This document shows, piece by piece, positions 1 through 12,154 of a stretch of DNA of 64,000 nt. The first letter of the stretch is position 1. The number at the start of each line of letters is the position of its first letter. The notes under the pieces were generated by a model. It did not search any database and was not told the origin of the DNA. It saw only the letters and a list, made by a program, of their open reading frames with translations. The stretch comes from Fistularia commersonii (Eukaryota > Chordata > Actinopteri > Syngnathiformes > Fistulariidae): positions 7,309,501 to 7,373,500 of the forward strand of contig JBBMNZ010000018.1 of the NCBI GenBank assembly GCA_037954325.1. The letters are read 5' to 3'. Both the position numbers and the translations under genes were made by a program.

Positions 1-1354
1 TGAGCAACTTCTTTAAGACCAAATCAATGTCATTAAATTGAATGTCTTTGATTGAGCATATTTTTTTTTCCTTTTTTTGTGTTTGTTACTGTTTTGTTAA
101 AATATTAAGGTTTCATTCAGCTGACAATACTATAAAAGATGTAACCTGGAGGCCTCTCTGTCTGGCCAAGCATCTGCCTCTCTCTATACCTCCATCCTCT
201 TATGACCAGAAGGTTGAGGAGACAGACAGATCCAGGAAAGACCAAGCCCAGCCACCTAATCCTCGGCTCCCATTCACTATCGCTGCTAATCTCCTTCACC
301 ACCTCCCCACCATCGGCACTATCGCCTCTGCCTCTCACTCAAGAGGTTCACAATAGACCTAAGCACCCCTGGCCCACCCTACCCACCATACCATCCTTTC
401 TCGAACCCCTAACCTGCTCCGCCCATCACTCTTCGAGCAGGAGGCACCCAGCTTTTTTAAACCAAGGGTCCATAATCCCATGGGGCTATGGGTCTGGTTG
501 AACCCAAAGACTCATTGAGTGCAGGATAACACTCTCTGATTCCAACTCTCTGTCTTATTGTTACTTTTGCTGAGAAGATGACAGACCCAAAAATGGAGTT
601 TGAATATCAATGTATCAACGTCTGAGATGTAGAGACAGCCAAATATGGACTTGTGGGCATCCAGGCATTATAGAGTATTTCCAAGGGAGCAAAAAAAATG
701 TTGGAAATGGAATGGAAAATGGAAAATGTTGGTTATAAGTTGGTTATATGTTAATAAAAGAGGGCATGCAAGTTCAAGGTTTAGTGTTTGATCTTAATGA
801 CATTACTTAACAAATTGTGAAAGAGCAAAAAGACTTTATAATCCAGTGATAAATCATGATTTTGGTCTTGAACTTATTTTAATCTTAACTTTATAAAATA
901 AATGAATTAATGGTCCTCTTGTTGGTCTTGTTTTCTTTTTGACACAATTACTTTTAAAAAAATCTTTGAGCAGAGAGGGGGTTATTGAAAATCTTTTTGA
1001 CAGTTTGGATAGAAAGAAAAATATACATCAGCAAGTACTTGATAAGAACTGAGCAAGAAATTTCCAAATTAATCAGAAAGGGATGAACGAAAAATCAGCA
1101 AAAGCTCCCTTCAAAGTTGCAAGAAAGGGCCCCCCTAGATTTTTTTGTCTCTAAACCAATAATTCAAAACAGTGTTTATCAAAAACATAGTTGAATCCTT
1201 AGGTTTAGTTTCACATTAAAAAAAACTGGTATCTCTTTGTGAAAATACATCGATATTTATTTGTTTCTTCATTTATATTTGACACAGCTCTCTGGCTCTG
1301 CATACATGTAGGTGAGCATCACAGCCTGACAGCCCCTCAGTGCTGCCTTTCAAC

Positions 1355-1740
1355 CTTTTATTTACTGAAGCTATCTTTCCCATAAGTCACTATTCCTGCA
1401 TTCATAAAGCATCATGGACCCCATAACTCACTCTTCCCTTTTATGAATAAAGCCCCCAAATTTATGGTGATGGTGCTGAGAAGCTGTGGCCTCTCTGGTG
1501 ACAAACTTCCCCCAGTCTGTCACCACTAGCCTTAGTTGTTCAGGGCCCTTCATCAAACACTCCAGATGGGAGGGCCACTTTATCGTTCCCTGGTCGGTGA
1601 CATCACCTCACCATGCTGCACAGAATTGATGATGAAAGCAAACATATCTATCTTAACTCACATTTCCCAAATCAATTTTATTTTTACAGACCCACTGCAG
1701 GCTTATTGGCATATTGACGATTTCCAGGCGGAGAGTTAGG
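1355..1740. promoter_or_regulatory. candidate conserved non-coding block in intron 2
   Basis: This is repeat-free, compositionally balanced sequence between AT-rich flanks, with TTATTGG-type and TGACATCACC motifs. Its character resembles vertebrate conserved non-coding elements around developmental regulators. Conservation itself is not shown here; this is inference from texture only. Confidence 0.25.
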
Positions 1741-2022
1741 GGGGGCAACAGGAGGGCATTGACGAAGGGGGCAGGAGAGCTTAATGGCGTTTACCATATT
1801 TAATGCATGGGGATGTCATCTCTGAATATCCATTCTGAATAATGTGGCATTTCATCATAAATTCTTTACAACTTATTTACTTAATGGAAAGAGTTATGGC
1901 TCACTGTCAGGATGGCAATTAAACATCGTGATACAGTGCTGCTTCGCCAAGATCCCATCTTTCCCCTCAAGCTCCTCCAACCCCCACTCTACTATCCCAG
2001 ACACTCTAACTCACAATCACAA

Positions 2023-2023
<1 letters not shown>

Positions 2024-2109
<86 letters not shown>

Positions 2110-2110
2110 C
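2024..2110. repeat. (CA)n microsatellite
   Basis: A nearly pure CA run with one G interruption near 2103. It creates long His/Thr-only frames that are not genes. Confidence 0.97.
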
Positions 2111-3444
2111 TTGAACTTCCAGCTCCTTAGGTTTTTTTTAAATATAAATTATTATTCAAGACCCTTATGAAGTACAGCTGGATTTAAATTCATGGAAACT
2201 CTTTTTATTTCATTTTTTTCATTCCGCAGAACAACAAATACACAAGATAGCTTCCTCAAATGTCAGTGAGGATAGAGTATTTTTTACAAATGCCGTTTTT
2301 ACTGATGTTATGAAATGTGTTATGTGGCTCAAACACAATTTAAAATGTAAAATGATTTATCCAAGCATTAGTTAAAGACTAATACTGCTGGATGCTGGAT
2401 GATCTTCTGATTTATTTTTCTGTCAGACACTTTTCAGTTAATGGTCTGCATGGTCAGTCCTAAATGAGCTTGTCTCCGTAACACAAAAGGAAAAAGGTAA
2501 ATCCTAAAATCCAAATTTAGTGGTCCATTTTTAGAAGATGATGCTCAGTCAGGCCCTTCCTCCCGCTTTGTGAAAAAAAACAAACAAACTGATCTGACTC
2601 TGACAGAGACCACATCTAACCTTTGACCGTGTCCTATGACCCTTGCTTCGATTTTCTCCACTGCTTGACCAGTATGTGATTTGCCAATGGTTACATTTGG
2701 TCCCTAACTAGGATGAAAAAAAGATTTATGGCTTTTCATTTTAATTGAGTTAAGAGCACAACCTTGGCTCTTTTTCTTTAAACAGCTCTTGGATAACATT
2801 ACATCACAGGGTAACGAACAGCAAACATAGCCTCGTGGTTACTGGACCAAATCTGGGGTGACAATATCAAGTGACTGATGTTAGTGATGGAGTGTTTTAC
2901 TACATTTTCTGAGAAACCATAAAACTGCAATTTTCATGTAAGTCTACACTGCAGCTGAGTTGATATGCATCTAGTGTGAACTAGTCCAAATACTACAGAA
3001 TGGATACTTTCTGGATCACGAATGCTAACCACTTTCAATTTGAATACAAAGTTATATTTACACTTGACGACATCAATATACAATATAGTTGAGCAAAAAC
3101 TATCCATGTAAGGATGGAAAAATAAAACTAATCGGCACGTTAAAGCCTTGCAGGTAAAAACTGGTCAATTTAAGAAAAACGAATTGAGCTAGGAAAGTTA
3201 TGATGAATTTATATGTTTAAATAGATTAATAAATAAAAGGTAATGCCTCAAGTGCAACTGAGTCATTTGGGTAGGTGAAGAAAGAACCAAAATAAAAAAG
3301 GGGTTTAAAAGGTATTAGGGTTGTACACAACAATAAATGTTGGCATATACCATCCACCAAATGTTATTATTTTCCATCTTGGTGAAGGAACACACACTAT
3401 TGTTGTAAAGAATACACATGTAAATTGTATTTTCATCATCCTAC

Positions 3445-3791
3445 CTCCCAGCCATGAGAAGGGTGTTTGAGACAAGGCGTGTGCTCTCCAATGTATGGTC
3501 CAAAGCGTTCACCAACGTCAATGCTCCTGCGGCTCCAGATGCCTAGGCCAACACCTGGAGCAGATGACTCTCGCAGTTCAAAGTCTAGGGGAATGGTCAA
3601 GTCTTCTTGGGGAGAAAAGATGCTCGAGTGCTGGAAGCATAAGGGCTGATGGGATGAAGCCTCATCATCAGAAAGTGGAGGAGACACTTGGTCTTCTGTC
3701 AGGGCCAAAGATGGTGCAGGATTCTCCTCAGAACCACACAAATCATTGAGGATGTCAGATGGGTACAGAGAGAAATCATTGTCCCCGTCAT
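3445..3791 (-). CDS. mecom: mecom (prdm3) coding exon 2: acidic linker and first half of PR domain
   Basis: This 347-nt exon on the minus strand encodes residues 13-128. It follows a pyrimidine-rich acceptor (GCTTTTTCAG, just above 3791) and ends GGC TGG GAG before the donor GTAGGA (3444-3439). It opens in phase 1, completing Asn13 with the last base of exon 1, and closes in phase 0. Residues 14-78 form an acidic, Ser/Pro-rich linker (DGDNDF, SDDEASS). Residues 79-128 begin the PR domain: IPLDFELRESSAPG, then GLGIW (94-98), GERFGPYIGE (106-115) and GWE (126-128). These match the MECOM/PRDM16 pattern FELRES-PGAGLGIW-GE-FGPY-GE-GWE. The human MECOM equivalent ends at residue 125, so length is nearly kept. 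The linker is unlike the usual one, and some PR positions differ (Val for Ala in PGAGLG; the stretch after GEH). The next exon, with the rest of the PR domain, and the zinc fingers are not in the window and must lie left of base 1. The apparent reading frame extends past 3791 into intron 1, which is chance. Confidence 0.93.
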
Positions 3792-5094
3792 CTGAAAAAG
3801 CAAAAACAAAGAAATCTCCAAATGAGGGCAATGGTCAATGTAAAGCTATATAGTATATTACAATTTTACATTTTGAACTTTACATTCATTAATCTACAGA
3901 GGCTTGTCTGTTTGCTTATCATGTCTTTTGAAGATATTTAAACATGATTTCTTTTTTTTTTGCAAAATAAAATAATAAATTAGTAAAATATTAATGGCAA
4001 TTATGAAGCTCTCTGTGTGATACATGATACATGATACTTATTTCATCATCATTTGGTCTGCTCTGTATGTGTGTGTGAGAAGGGGGGAGACTTGATAAAT
4101 ATATCTATGTCCTCCAACAAATGATTGTTTTAACATTTATTGTAGCAGAATCTACAGTTTGGACAATGTGTCAAATGAGAATTGATTCTATTTAAAATGT
4201 TTTTTGATGTCTTTCTTTCTTCTACAAGGTACACAGAGAAGCAGAAAAGTTCAGTAGCCGTTTGGACTGTTGTTATTGTGTGCAAGTAGTGCAAAATTGA
4301 TGCGGCACACTGTAGAAGTGCTTGGAAGTTTTGTTTTTTTTTCCGACAAAATTATGGGAACCTCACACCAGAGAGATTTAGAATTAGGTAAATTAATGTG
4401 TCAATAAAACAGTCAAGTTTTCAATCATATCGTCAGAGATAACTGAATAAATGGATCAACAGAAATCTATCAAACGCAACAAGCTTTCAGCAAGATGTCA
4501 GATAGTAAAACAGAGACACTCAATGCCGGAAATGATCCATAAGCAGTTGCTGCTCCCCCAGAGTGCATTTGTGGTTTGCTGTGCCTAACACATACTGACA
4601 GACTGTGGGGTGAAGGAGCTCTACTAATGAGGCTCCGAAAACCATCCCTGGACTGAGGAACATTCCTCACTCGCTGCCTGTGTGACACTGTACTGCTGCG
4701 CTGTCAGCCATGGAACCTTTGATCCATATGCATGTGTACACTGATACACACGCACTCTCATTGTTCACCCACCATGAAGTAACTATGCTCCTGATTGAAG
4801 TGGTCACTGTGAACTGCCACAGGTGGTCAAAAATGGTCATTGAAGATAAATTTGAGACCTGGACAAAGTTTCATGCAAACTCTATTTTAGCAGCTTGCAT
4901 ACTTAACAAATGAGTCTTAAAATCTGTGCTTCTTTAAAATTGATTATGAAAGTTTCTGGTGAAAATACATTAGAAAATGCCGGTTGAGTGTCTCATACAT
5001 ATTTCATTATTTAGATAAGTAAATATAGCCAGGTAGAGGCAAAGATAGATGTATGGATATAGGCATACAGATAGACAAGTCCAGACAGACAGAT

Positions 5095-5095
5095 G

Positions 5096-5191
<96 letters not shown>

Positions 5192-5265
5192 GATAGATAG
5201 ATACATACATACATACATACATACATACATACATACATACATACATACATACATACACACATACA
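5095..5265. repeat. compound (GATA)n-(ACAT)n microsatellite
   Basis: About 27 GATA units (5095-5202, one imperfect) pass directly into about 14 ATAC units (5201-5258) with a short degenerate end. Read on the minus strand this gives Tyr-Leu-Ser-Ile and Tyr-Val-Cys-Met frames, which are artefacts of the repeat. Confidence 0.97.
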
Positions 5266-5372
5266 TGCACAGACATACAACATTGCTTGATAAACTGACA
5301 ATTAAAAAGTACAAATAGGTACAAACTCTAGACTTAACAAAAGCAATAATTAATTTCTTACGCAATTTTCTT

Positions 5373-5701
5373 TCAGGATTGAGTCAATCAGAGGGACAGC
5401 ACATGTTAGATGTTTTGGAATGAAGGTCATAGAAACCTAGATGGTTTGGTCATGTACAGAGGAGGGATAGTGAATATATTAGTAGACAGATGCTGGAATT
5501 GGATCGGCCAAGCAGGAGGTCTGGAGGAAGACCAAAGGGAAGATTTGAAGGATACGAAGTTAGTTGGGGAGAGAGAGGAGGATACAGAGAATAGGGCGAG
5601 ATGGAGAAGGGGATACGGAGAATAAGGTTAGATGGAGTTGATCCCCTTAAGGGAGAAGCCGAAAGGTAAAGAAAAAGAAGAAGAAGAAAAAGAAATTAAG
5701 G
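5373..5701 (+). mobile_element. 5'-truncated RTE-clade LINE, 3' end
   Basis: Translated pieces match the C-terminus of the fish RTE pol: WFGHV-RRDSEYI--QMLE, a Gly/Arg-Pro-rich stretch, then GEREEDTENRARWR, with frame shifts. The DNA after this is the family's 3'UTR (CCTTAAGGGAGAAGCCGAAAG) and an AAG-rich tail. The 9-bp direct repeat AATTTTCTT occurs on both sides, at 5364-5372 and 5702-5710, which supports a target-site duplication. Only the last part of the element was inserted. It is not functional. Confidence 0.8.
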
Positions 5702-6064
5702 AATTTTCTTCTCAAAATTTATTATGAATGGCGCTTCATTACTCTTCTGAAGCATTTGCATTTCAAACTAAAGATTTGGTTTTTCCTACCTTGTATTAGC
5801 ACTTGGTGAAAACACTTACTTGAATAATTTCATTGTGATTATTTTTTGTTTTGTTTGAGCTGTCAATGGCTTCTAGACACATTACTGTAACTTAATGGGG
5901 AGGTATCACATTACTTATAAATATAAATGATATATTTTCTGGACAAGATGAGAGTCATGTAAAATAATCTAGCTTTTAGGCTGAAATCACTAAGTCACAA
6001 ATTATCATATGTGTTTGCAATGGAAGCAGTTCACCGATAGATTAAGATGTATATATATTTTTAG

Positions 6065-6135
6065 AGAGACAACAGGGTTAGATGGAGAAGGTTGATTTGC
6101 TGTGGCAACCCAAAAAGCTGAAAGAAAAAGAAGGC
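6065..6135 (+). mobile_element. very short RTE LINE 3' tail
   Basis: The sequence GTTAGATGGAGAAGGTTGAT, then TTGCTGTGGCAACCC and AGCTGAAAG with an A-rich end, matches the 3' terminus of the same RTE family as 5373-5701 (RVRW--L--CGDP region and 3'UTR). About 70 bp remain. Confidence 0.65.
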
Positions 6136-7555
6136 TCTTTATTGACTTAATCAATTTTTTTTCCCCCTCTTTATTCATTCATTATTTTTTCATTTTTATT
6201 GCTTTTATGTTTTTGGCATTGTACACTAACTGCTTTAATACTATAATATGTAAAGTACTGTGCATGATACAATGTGCTCAAACTAAAGGATGGACTTGGT
6301 GAATGGACTCAACTCTATACCTTGTCTTGGTGAGCCAGTCATCAGTCTGACTCTTAAGACTTGGATTCAAGAAATGGGCAGTTGGCTACAACACTGACAG
6401 ACAAAATATAATAAGATGACACATTTTTTAATACTGTCCAAATGAAAACGTGTTCCAGGTTCCAGTAATAAACGATTTCAGAAAAATGTGACCAGCTAAT
6501 TTGGAGTGGCCCCTTCAGTTCACTCCAAATGTGCAGGCTTAACCTGTGAAAACATGCCTTTTTTTCCTATGAAATGCTTGGACTATCTACTCTCATTCTG
6601 TACCTTGCCTGAAAGTATGTGTTACATTCATTGCCACACTGTCAATGACATCTTTCTGTTTTTGGATGTCATGTTTGTTTGTCAAACTAGAGCTACAACC
6701 ATTTCATAATTTCTATAAATCATTCCCTCACAGCAATTTCTCACAACAGTCTGTGCAACTATTGTGTTTGACACACACACTGTGTGGGCCAGGCATGTTT
6801 GCAGAGAAAGTATCTAAAGGAATCTGCTGAACCTAGTTAGGTATGAAATCCAATGGGGTTCTAAGACTCAGCGTAATGATTTTCAGCACAGGGACTGTGT
6901 AACGTGGTTAGACTCCTAGATGTGAAGTCTACCATATGGTTGAGGGACAAGAGCTTTTAAAGGTAACAGTATCCCTCCAATGCTGTTTCTCTTCTAACAT
7001 TTCCCCTCTAACATTAGTCTCAAAGATTAAATTTGATTTAGACCAGAAATTTCCTCAGTCCACTGGATTCAATGAGAGCATTTCAGTTCATACCCATACA
7101 TTTGTGTATATATAAGATAAACATTAACTGAAAGCAAATATGATATGTTATTTAGTTTTAAAAATTTTGGTTTCATGTACAAGTCAAAGGCGAAAGCCCT
7201 CCTAGGACTCGTAGTGTTGTAAGATGTCCTAAAGAGACAGTCATATACAATATAAGTATGTTTGCCAGTTTCTTTGAGTGCAAGGAACTTTGCATGTTTC
7301 TGCCTTTCTGAAGCTTATTTTATATTTGTGTGCTCGGCACTAGAAATAAGAGCGTCATTGCAAGTTTATCATTAAAGAACAATGCAAGTGAATTCACGAA
7401 TGCATATATAAAAGATCTAATTTAGTAGACTATAACGGGGAAAACAATTGAATCTCCATTTGTGACATACATTAAAAACAGATGCAGATACGTGCTTTAA
7501 ATCTTTTGCGGTCAAATATTCTTGCTTCATACTAAATTCATTAATTCTTATTAAA

Positions 7556-7800
7556 AGGGAGACTGTTGCCAGGCCTGCTATCTACATGGGCAGAATGATT
7601 TTCACCTCTGCCATAAGGTGTTGGGTGAACTCATACATCACATGATTACCCCGAGCAGCGAGTAGGGCCGCCAACATCAGGGAGTGAATTAAAGATGATA
7701 GAAAGAGCTATTAATCACTTTGACAAAGCCCCTAATGGAGGTGTGACCCAGCCAAAGCCAATGGGACGGCAAAGGGACAGACCCAAGGGACAAATGGATA
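7556..7800. promoter_or_regulatory. candidate conserved non-coding element
   Basis: This is a repeat-free block of higher complexity inside AT-rich intron. It carries CTATTAATCACTTTGACAAA (homeodomain-like ATTAATC next to an LEF/SOX-like CTTTGA) and CCCTAATGG. Its texture is typical of deeply conserved vertebrate enhancers. No alignment was available. Confidence 0.35.
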
Positions 7801-8960
7801 CATATGTTTACAGAGAAAAATAACCTACCTGTCGACATAGCTAGCTTCCCTCTTCTGTCTCTGTGTTACTATTATCCACAGTTCACAAAAGTCTTTTCCT
7901 GCATTTCCCTTCATCACCTCTTAAAAAAATAAAATTACGTCTTTGCTTATATTGTTACCTTTTACTATGGATGTAAATCATTTAAATGTTTTTTTCCTGT
8001 GATAATCAATGTAAGGCAGGGCCCTGTATTGATATATTGAATGCTGTCTAACTATGTAATTTTTTCTTTGATTTTTAATAACAAGAATTGAAAGAATCAG
8101 AACATTAACAAGAAATTAGTGAAAGATTATAAAACATGTCCAAGACTCTGAGAAACTTAAATTGCTAATTACTTGATAGGCTCACCATTTATTGGTACAC
8201 AATTAACAAATAAGCAAGGAATTTTCTTTAACAAATGAAATATATTTTTTAAAGCAAAATTAAACCAATTATTCGCAGACAAAAAAAAAATCACATTTTT
8301 CCATACAAACAAGCGTTCACTAAAATTAGTTCCAGTTTATTTATGCTTTCACCATACCATTGTTTGCATAATAATCTGCTTTGACTAATTCCCACATTAT
8401 CTAAACCATCAATCCAGAAAGAAGAGTCGTATTGTTGACCAATGAACTTGTAAAAGTTATTTTTAGACAATATATGGGTCTTGTAATCCCAGCCTAAGAG
8501 CCTTATATACTTGTGCTTCAACTCAAACATAATAAAGCACAATCCCCTCATTCAGTCACTTTCAAAAATCTGTAATAAACTTCTGTAATTTCTGTCTTTC
8601 TTGCTTTCATTCTTTTTCAATGCACGTATCACAATTACAAATTCAATAAGCATTCAAAATGCTTATTGGGGTGACAATGACAAAAAAGATAGACTTATGG
8701 AAGTAGTAAAATTCCCTTTCAAGCTACATAAGCAATACCTACCATGTTATTTGCTGTTCAACTCCCAAACTATCATCTTCTGCATAAAATTATACATTAT
8801 CGCATTTTAATGGCTCTACATAAACACAAAGGATATACCCTTATAGTTAGGGAGTTCTGGGACCCATTAGGTTGGTAATATATCACTGTGGCTGAATTCA
8901 AATGAAAAGGGGTTTATACCTATTTAGCTCATCTTGACACTAGCAAAGCTACTGCAACTG

Positions 8961-8982
8961 CCCCCCCCCCCCCAAAAAAAAA
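8961..8982. repeat. poly-C/poly-A run
   Basis: Thirteen C followed directly by nine A. A homopolymer of this kind is prone to sequencing length error. Confidence 0.9.
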
Positions 8983-9082
8983 GAAAAGATAAAATAAAAT
9001 AAATAATAATGATTGAATCAATTAAGTAGTTAAAGATAATTTACCACGCAATGTTAAGTAGATCAGTTTGTGCCTTGGTTGT

Positions 9083-9105
9083 GGGGGGGGGGGGGGGGGG
9101 GGGGG
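9083..9105. repeat. poly-G run (23 nt)
   Basis: An uninterrupted run of 23 G on the plus strand, only about 100 bp from the C13 run at 8961. It could form a G-quadruplex, and its length may be misassembled. Confidence 0.9.
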
Positions 9106-9449
9106 AGTATTTTAAGGTCCACGCAATAGGCAATAAGCTTTCTAATTAACTCTCCCTTTTTATGAAAAAGAGGCTGAAGCTTGTTTTCTTGGGGAATATT
9201 TAAGTTTATGGCTTCATTTGACTGTTTGGGGAGTTCACTGAAAGCACATTTTCTATGTGGAGGATTTTCTGTGGAACCATTAACCAAGAATTAATTTTTT
9301 AAACCCCCTTTGACAGGAAATTAAAAAATGTGCATTTCTCATTGACAACATTCAGTACCAATACCCTGCAATTATATTCATTGCATAAATAATCTCACAA
9401 ATGAAACTGCCAAACCCCACAAAATACATAATATATGCAAATACACAAC

Positions 9450-9479
9450 TCTCTCTCGCTCTCTCTCTCTCTCTCACAT

Positions 9480-9545
<66 letters not shown>
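9450..9545. repeat. (CT)n followed by (CA)n microsatellite
   Basis: A CT-rich stretch (about 9450-9474) leads into a pure CA run (9483-9545). Confidence 0.95.
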
Positions 9546-9548
<3 letters not shown>

Positions 9549-9719
9549 CACAAACACACACACTGCCCAGACTAACAAGTGCAAAGCTCTTAGCATTTAA
9601 TTAATGGGCATTGTCTTTTTATCATTTTTTTTCGTTTTTTGTGTTAGTCACCTATTCTGGCTTTCCTAATGAAAACACTGCATTAAGGGCTGAGTAACCA
9701 ATTTACAATGCACAACAAA

Positions 9720-9975
9720 CTGAAACTTAGAGCTAGTCCCTCTGTGCACACATGGACACCTAATTAATTAGCATTAGTTGTGATTAATAATTACGGCCCT
9801 TTAAAGGTAAATCTGCAGCTCTTGTGGCAGGCTGACACAACAAAGACATCTGTATGAGCAGCAGGATTTATCTGGGGAGCAGCTCAGGGATTTTAACATG
9901 TTTCTCACAGGCCTGACAAATGGCCTATTAATTATCTAATGTTGTCTGACAACACAGGCTTGATAAAGATGTATG
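9720..9975. promoter_or_regulatory. candidate conserved non-coding element rich in TAATTA sites
   Basis: The block contains clustered homeodomain cores (CTAATTAATTAG, TTAATAATTA, ATTAATTATC), a TTATCT GATA-type core and CACAG/CTGTG-like motifs in repeat-free sequence, just downstream of a CA microsatellite. Regulatory function is inferred from motif density only. Confidence 0.38.
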
Positions 9976-11089
9976 TTTGTACATGGTGCACAAAGAAAGA
10001 TACGGCAGATGGAAAGAGACGTGCATGGATATGTATGAAGCGGGGAGGAAGAGAACGCTTGCTTGTAATAAAATAGAAGTAAGTTTAAAAAGATGCATCA
10101 AGGGAAACAAATATTTTGCCATTTTAACTGTCTTTCACTTTATTCTTGAGGGAAAAGGATAATCACAAAATGTGTAGCCTTTCAGATTTTTGATTTAAAG
10201 GACAATCTGTCAATTTCTGGATACTAGTCTAATGTCCTCAAACTCTGGTCATCAATTATTTAATCTTTGAGGGGAATAACAAAACATTTATTTGTCAAGA
10301 AAGCATACAGGAGGAGAGAATAATACATTGATAATGGCATTAGGTTTTAATCTGAAAACCACCAATTCTGACATGATTGACATCAAGTCACTCACAATAT
10401 GCAGCTTAAAGGCATCTCTGTCCTTTTATATCCCCCATTTCTGTTCTGCGCCTTTTTCTTATTCCTGAATGATGACCCATATTCTCAGTGGCAAGTGGAC
10501 AAGAATGAGAATAAAAGAGAAAAGGAGGGTTGTGAAGGAAATACAAAATTTGTATTTTTAGGATAAATACAGCACAGTGAGTTTTGACAAATATGAAACA
10601 CTGTCAACGGAAGCAAAGGATTTTCAGCCTGTGCCAAAATGTGGTTATGCACCCTTGATATATGGACACACACACTTCGCCTTTAATTCAATTCCAGTTC
10701 ACCCCTAAATATATCACCAAAGCTTTTGATTTGTTTTTCAGACCATCTGAGCCGTTTCTTTCCTCCTTCTTAATTGCCCTGTTTCTATCTTTTTAGAAAG
10801 TAAAAAGCGCGATATCGAGATATCCAGAAAGCTCGATATGATAGGGAAAAACTTACTGAAAAGAGACAAAGCAATATCATAAAAAAAATATAATAAATAA
10901 GCTTTATAAATCTAAATCAATGTTTCCCATGAAGTTACATTTGCAATACATTTCATGAAGCATATTCAGAAGGGCTCTTACTCTGCTCTTTATTGCTTCA
11001 GTTGTTTGCTTTCATGTTGTGGCTAAATGCCACGAAGCTCTAATATATTTATGGCTCACAGTCGTACACATTTGAGAAATTGATTCCTT

Positions 11090-11860
11090 TGATGAAATGC
11101 GAGTGAGGATGGTCTGCGCAAAGCAGAATGGAGGGGGGGCATCTAAAGTATCCGAAGTGGTTATTGCCACCAACCCCCCAGGCCTAAGGAAGGCCCCCTG
11201 GGTACCAAAACAAAAGCTCACCCTGCCCAGCCTGGCCTGGTCATTAGGAGAAATGATAGCATATGTGCTTTGTTTAAGTTTTATGTCTTCATAATGCATT
11301 ACACAATTAGATTGATTTGACAATTTCCATTATACTTAATAAAATATTTATGTTGGCCTGAGGATGGTAGTTATCAAAGGGGAGCTCGAATTTGCTGTGA
11401 AACAACCATTATTCAGTTAAAAACGCATCTGCAAATGCTACTACTTTAAATTAACACTATGACTATCATTTAAATGTTTTTAACATTATAGAACATATTT
11501 TGTCAGACGATTGACAGCTGCATATCTAAGTGTTGCCCATAACAAATGGGCACATCTGATGGGGATCATATGCATGAAGTCATACCTCATATTGGTGTAT
11601 AAATAACCATATCCAGTACTGAATTCTGCAGGGAAAAAAAGGCTGGTCGGCATCAGCACATTATAGCGCAATTGGCCACTGTCCCAACAGATTTTTTTTT
11701 TTTTTGTGTGGAGGATCAGCTTGGGCCACATATATTTCTTGCCACGGCACATTAGCTTTACATTTGCCTCAATTGAAACCTGGAAATACAAACTGTGTTT
11801 TGGCAGCAAACAAAAATTGTATACTGCTATTGTTAGCCCTGTTGATTTATATTTTTACAA
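11090..11860. promoter_or_regulatory. candidate conserved non-coding region (two blocks)
   Basis: Two balanced, repeat-poor blocks (11090-11300 and 11340-11860) are split by AT-rich sequence. The first has CCCCCCAGGCC and GGCCTGGTCATTAGG. The second has GATGGTAGTTATCAAAG (a TTATCA core), ACAATGG-like and CATATGCA motifs. Open frames on both strands here (up to 107 codons) lack splice or homology support. Confidence 0.33.
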
Positions 11861-12154
11861 GCTACCCATTATGGCTTGTCCTGCACAAAATGTATGATGT
11901 CATGATGTATGAAGAAAACACAGCTCTGAATTGTCCTGTTATATTCTGTTAGTCACTGTATCACAAAAACTGCTCTGACAAAAGAACAACACTAATTTCG
12001 CAAATGTCCTAAAGGTAGTCATGCTCAATAATTTGCCTTCTTCATATATTTTTCTTTTTATTCCCTTCCTCTCTATTTCCCTAGAAATGTCTCTTTTTTT
12101 ACCGGTCTCCCTTGTTCCCTTCACACCTTTACACCATACATAGCTACTCCACAT

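Larger units (their letters stand above)
1..3444 (-). other. mecom: mecom intron 2, 5' portion
   Basis: This sequence lies downstream of exon 2 on the minus strand, after the donor at 3444-3439. No further PR-domain exon (the LDEFYN-type continuation) is visible on the minus strand, so exon 3 is outside the window. It holds a long (CA)n tract at 2024-2110, a moderately GC-balanced block at 1355-1740, and otherwise AT-rich sequence with no recognised element. The small open frames here have no splice or homology support. Confidence 0.75.
3792..7555. other. intron 1 segment next to exon 2: no gene
   Basis: AT-rich intronic DNA. It contains the compound tetranucleotide repeat at 5095-5265, an RTE LINE tail at 5373-5701 and a second short one at 6065-6135. 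A direct reiteration of ATACATG occurs near 4020-4036. I see nothing else that I can name. Confidence 0.6.

Noticed and set aside
3792..3831. In-frame ATG and FFVFAF extension before exon 2
   Set aside because: It is the polypyrimidine tract and acceptor of intron 1 read through. The true exon starts at 3791.
5095..5265. Regularly spaced repeats that could suggest an array
   Set aside because: Simple tetranucleotide repeat without unique spacers. CRISPR is also not expected in a vertebrate genome.
4970..5365. 131-codon minus-strand Tyr-Leu-Ser-Ile frame
   Set aside because: It is produced by the GATA/ACAT repeat.
10811..10824. GATATCGAGATATC double EcoRV-like palindrome
   Set aside because: Short and isolated, with no further structure around it.
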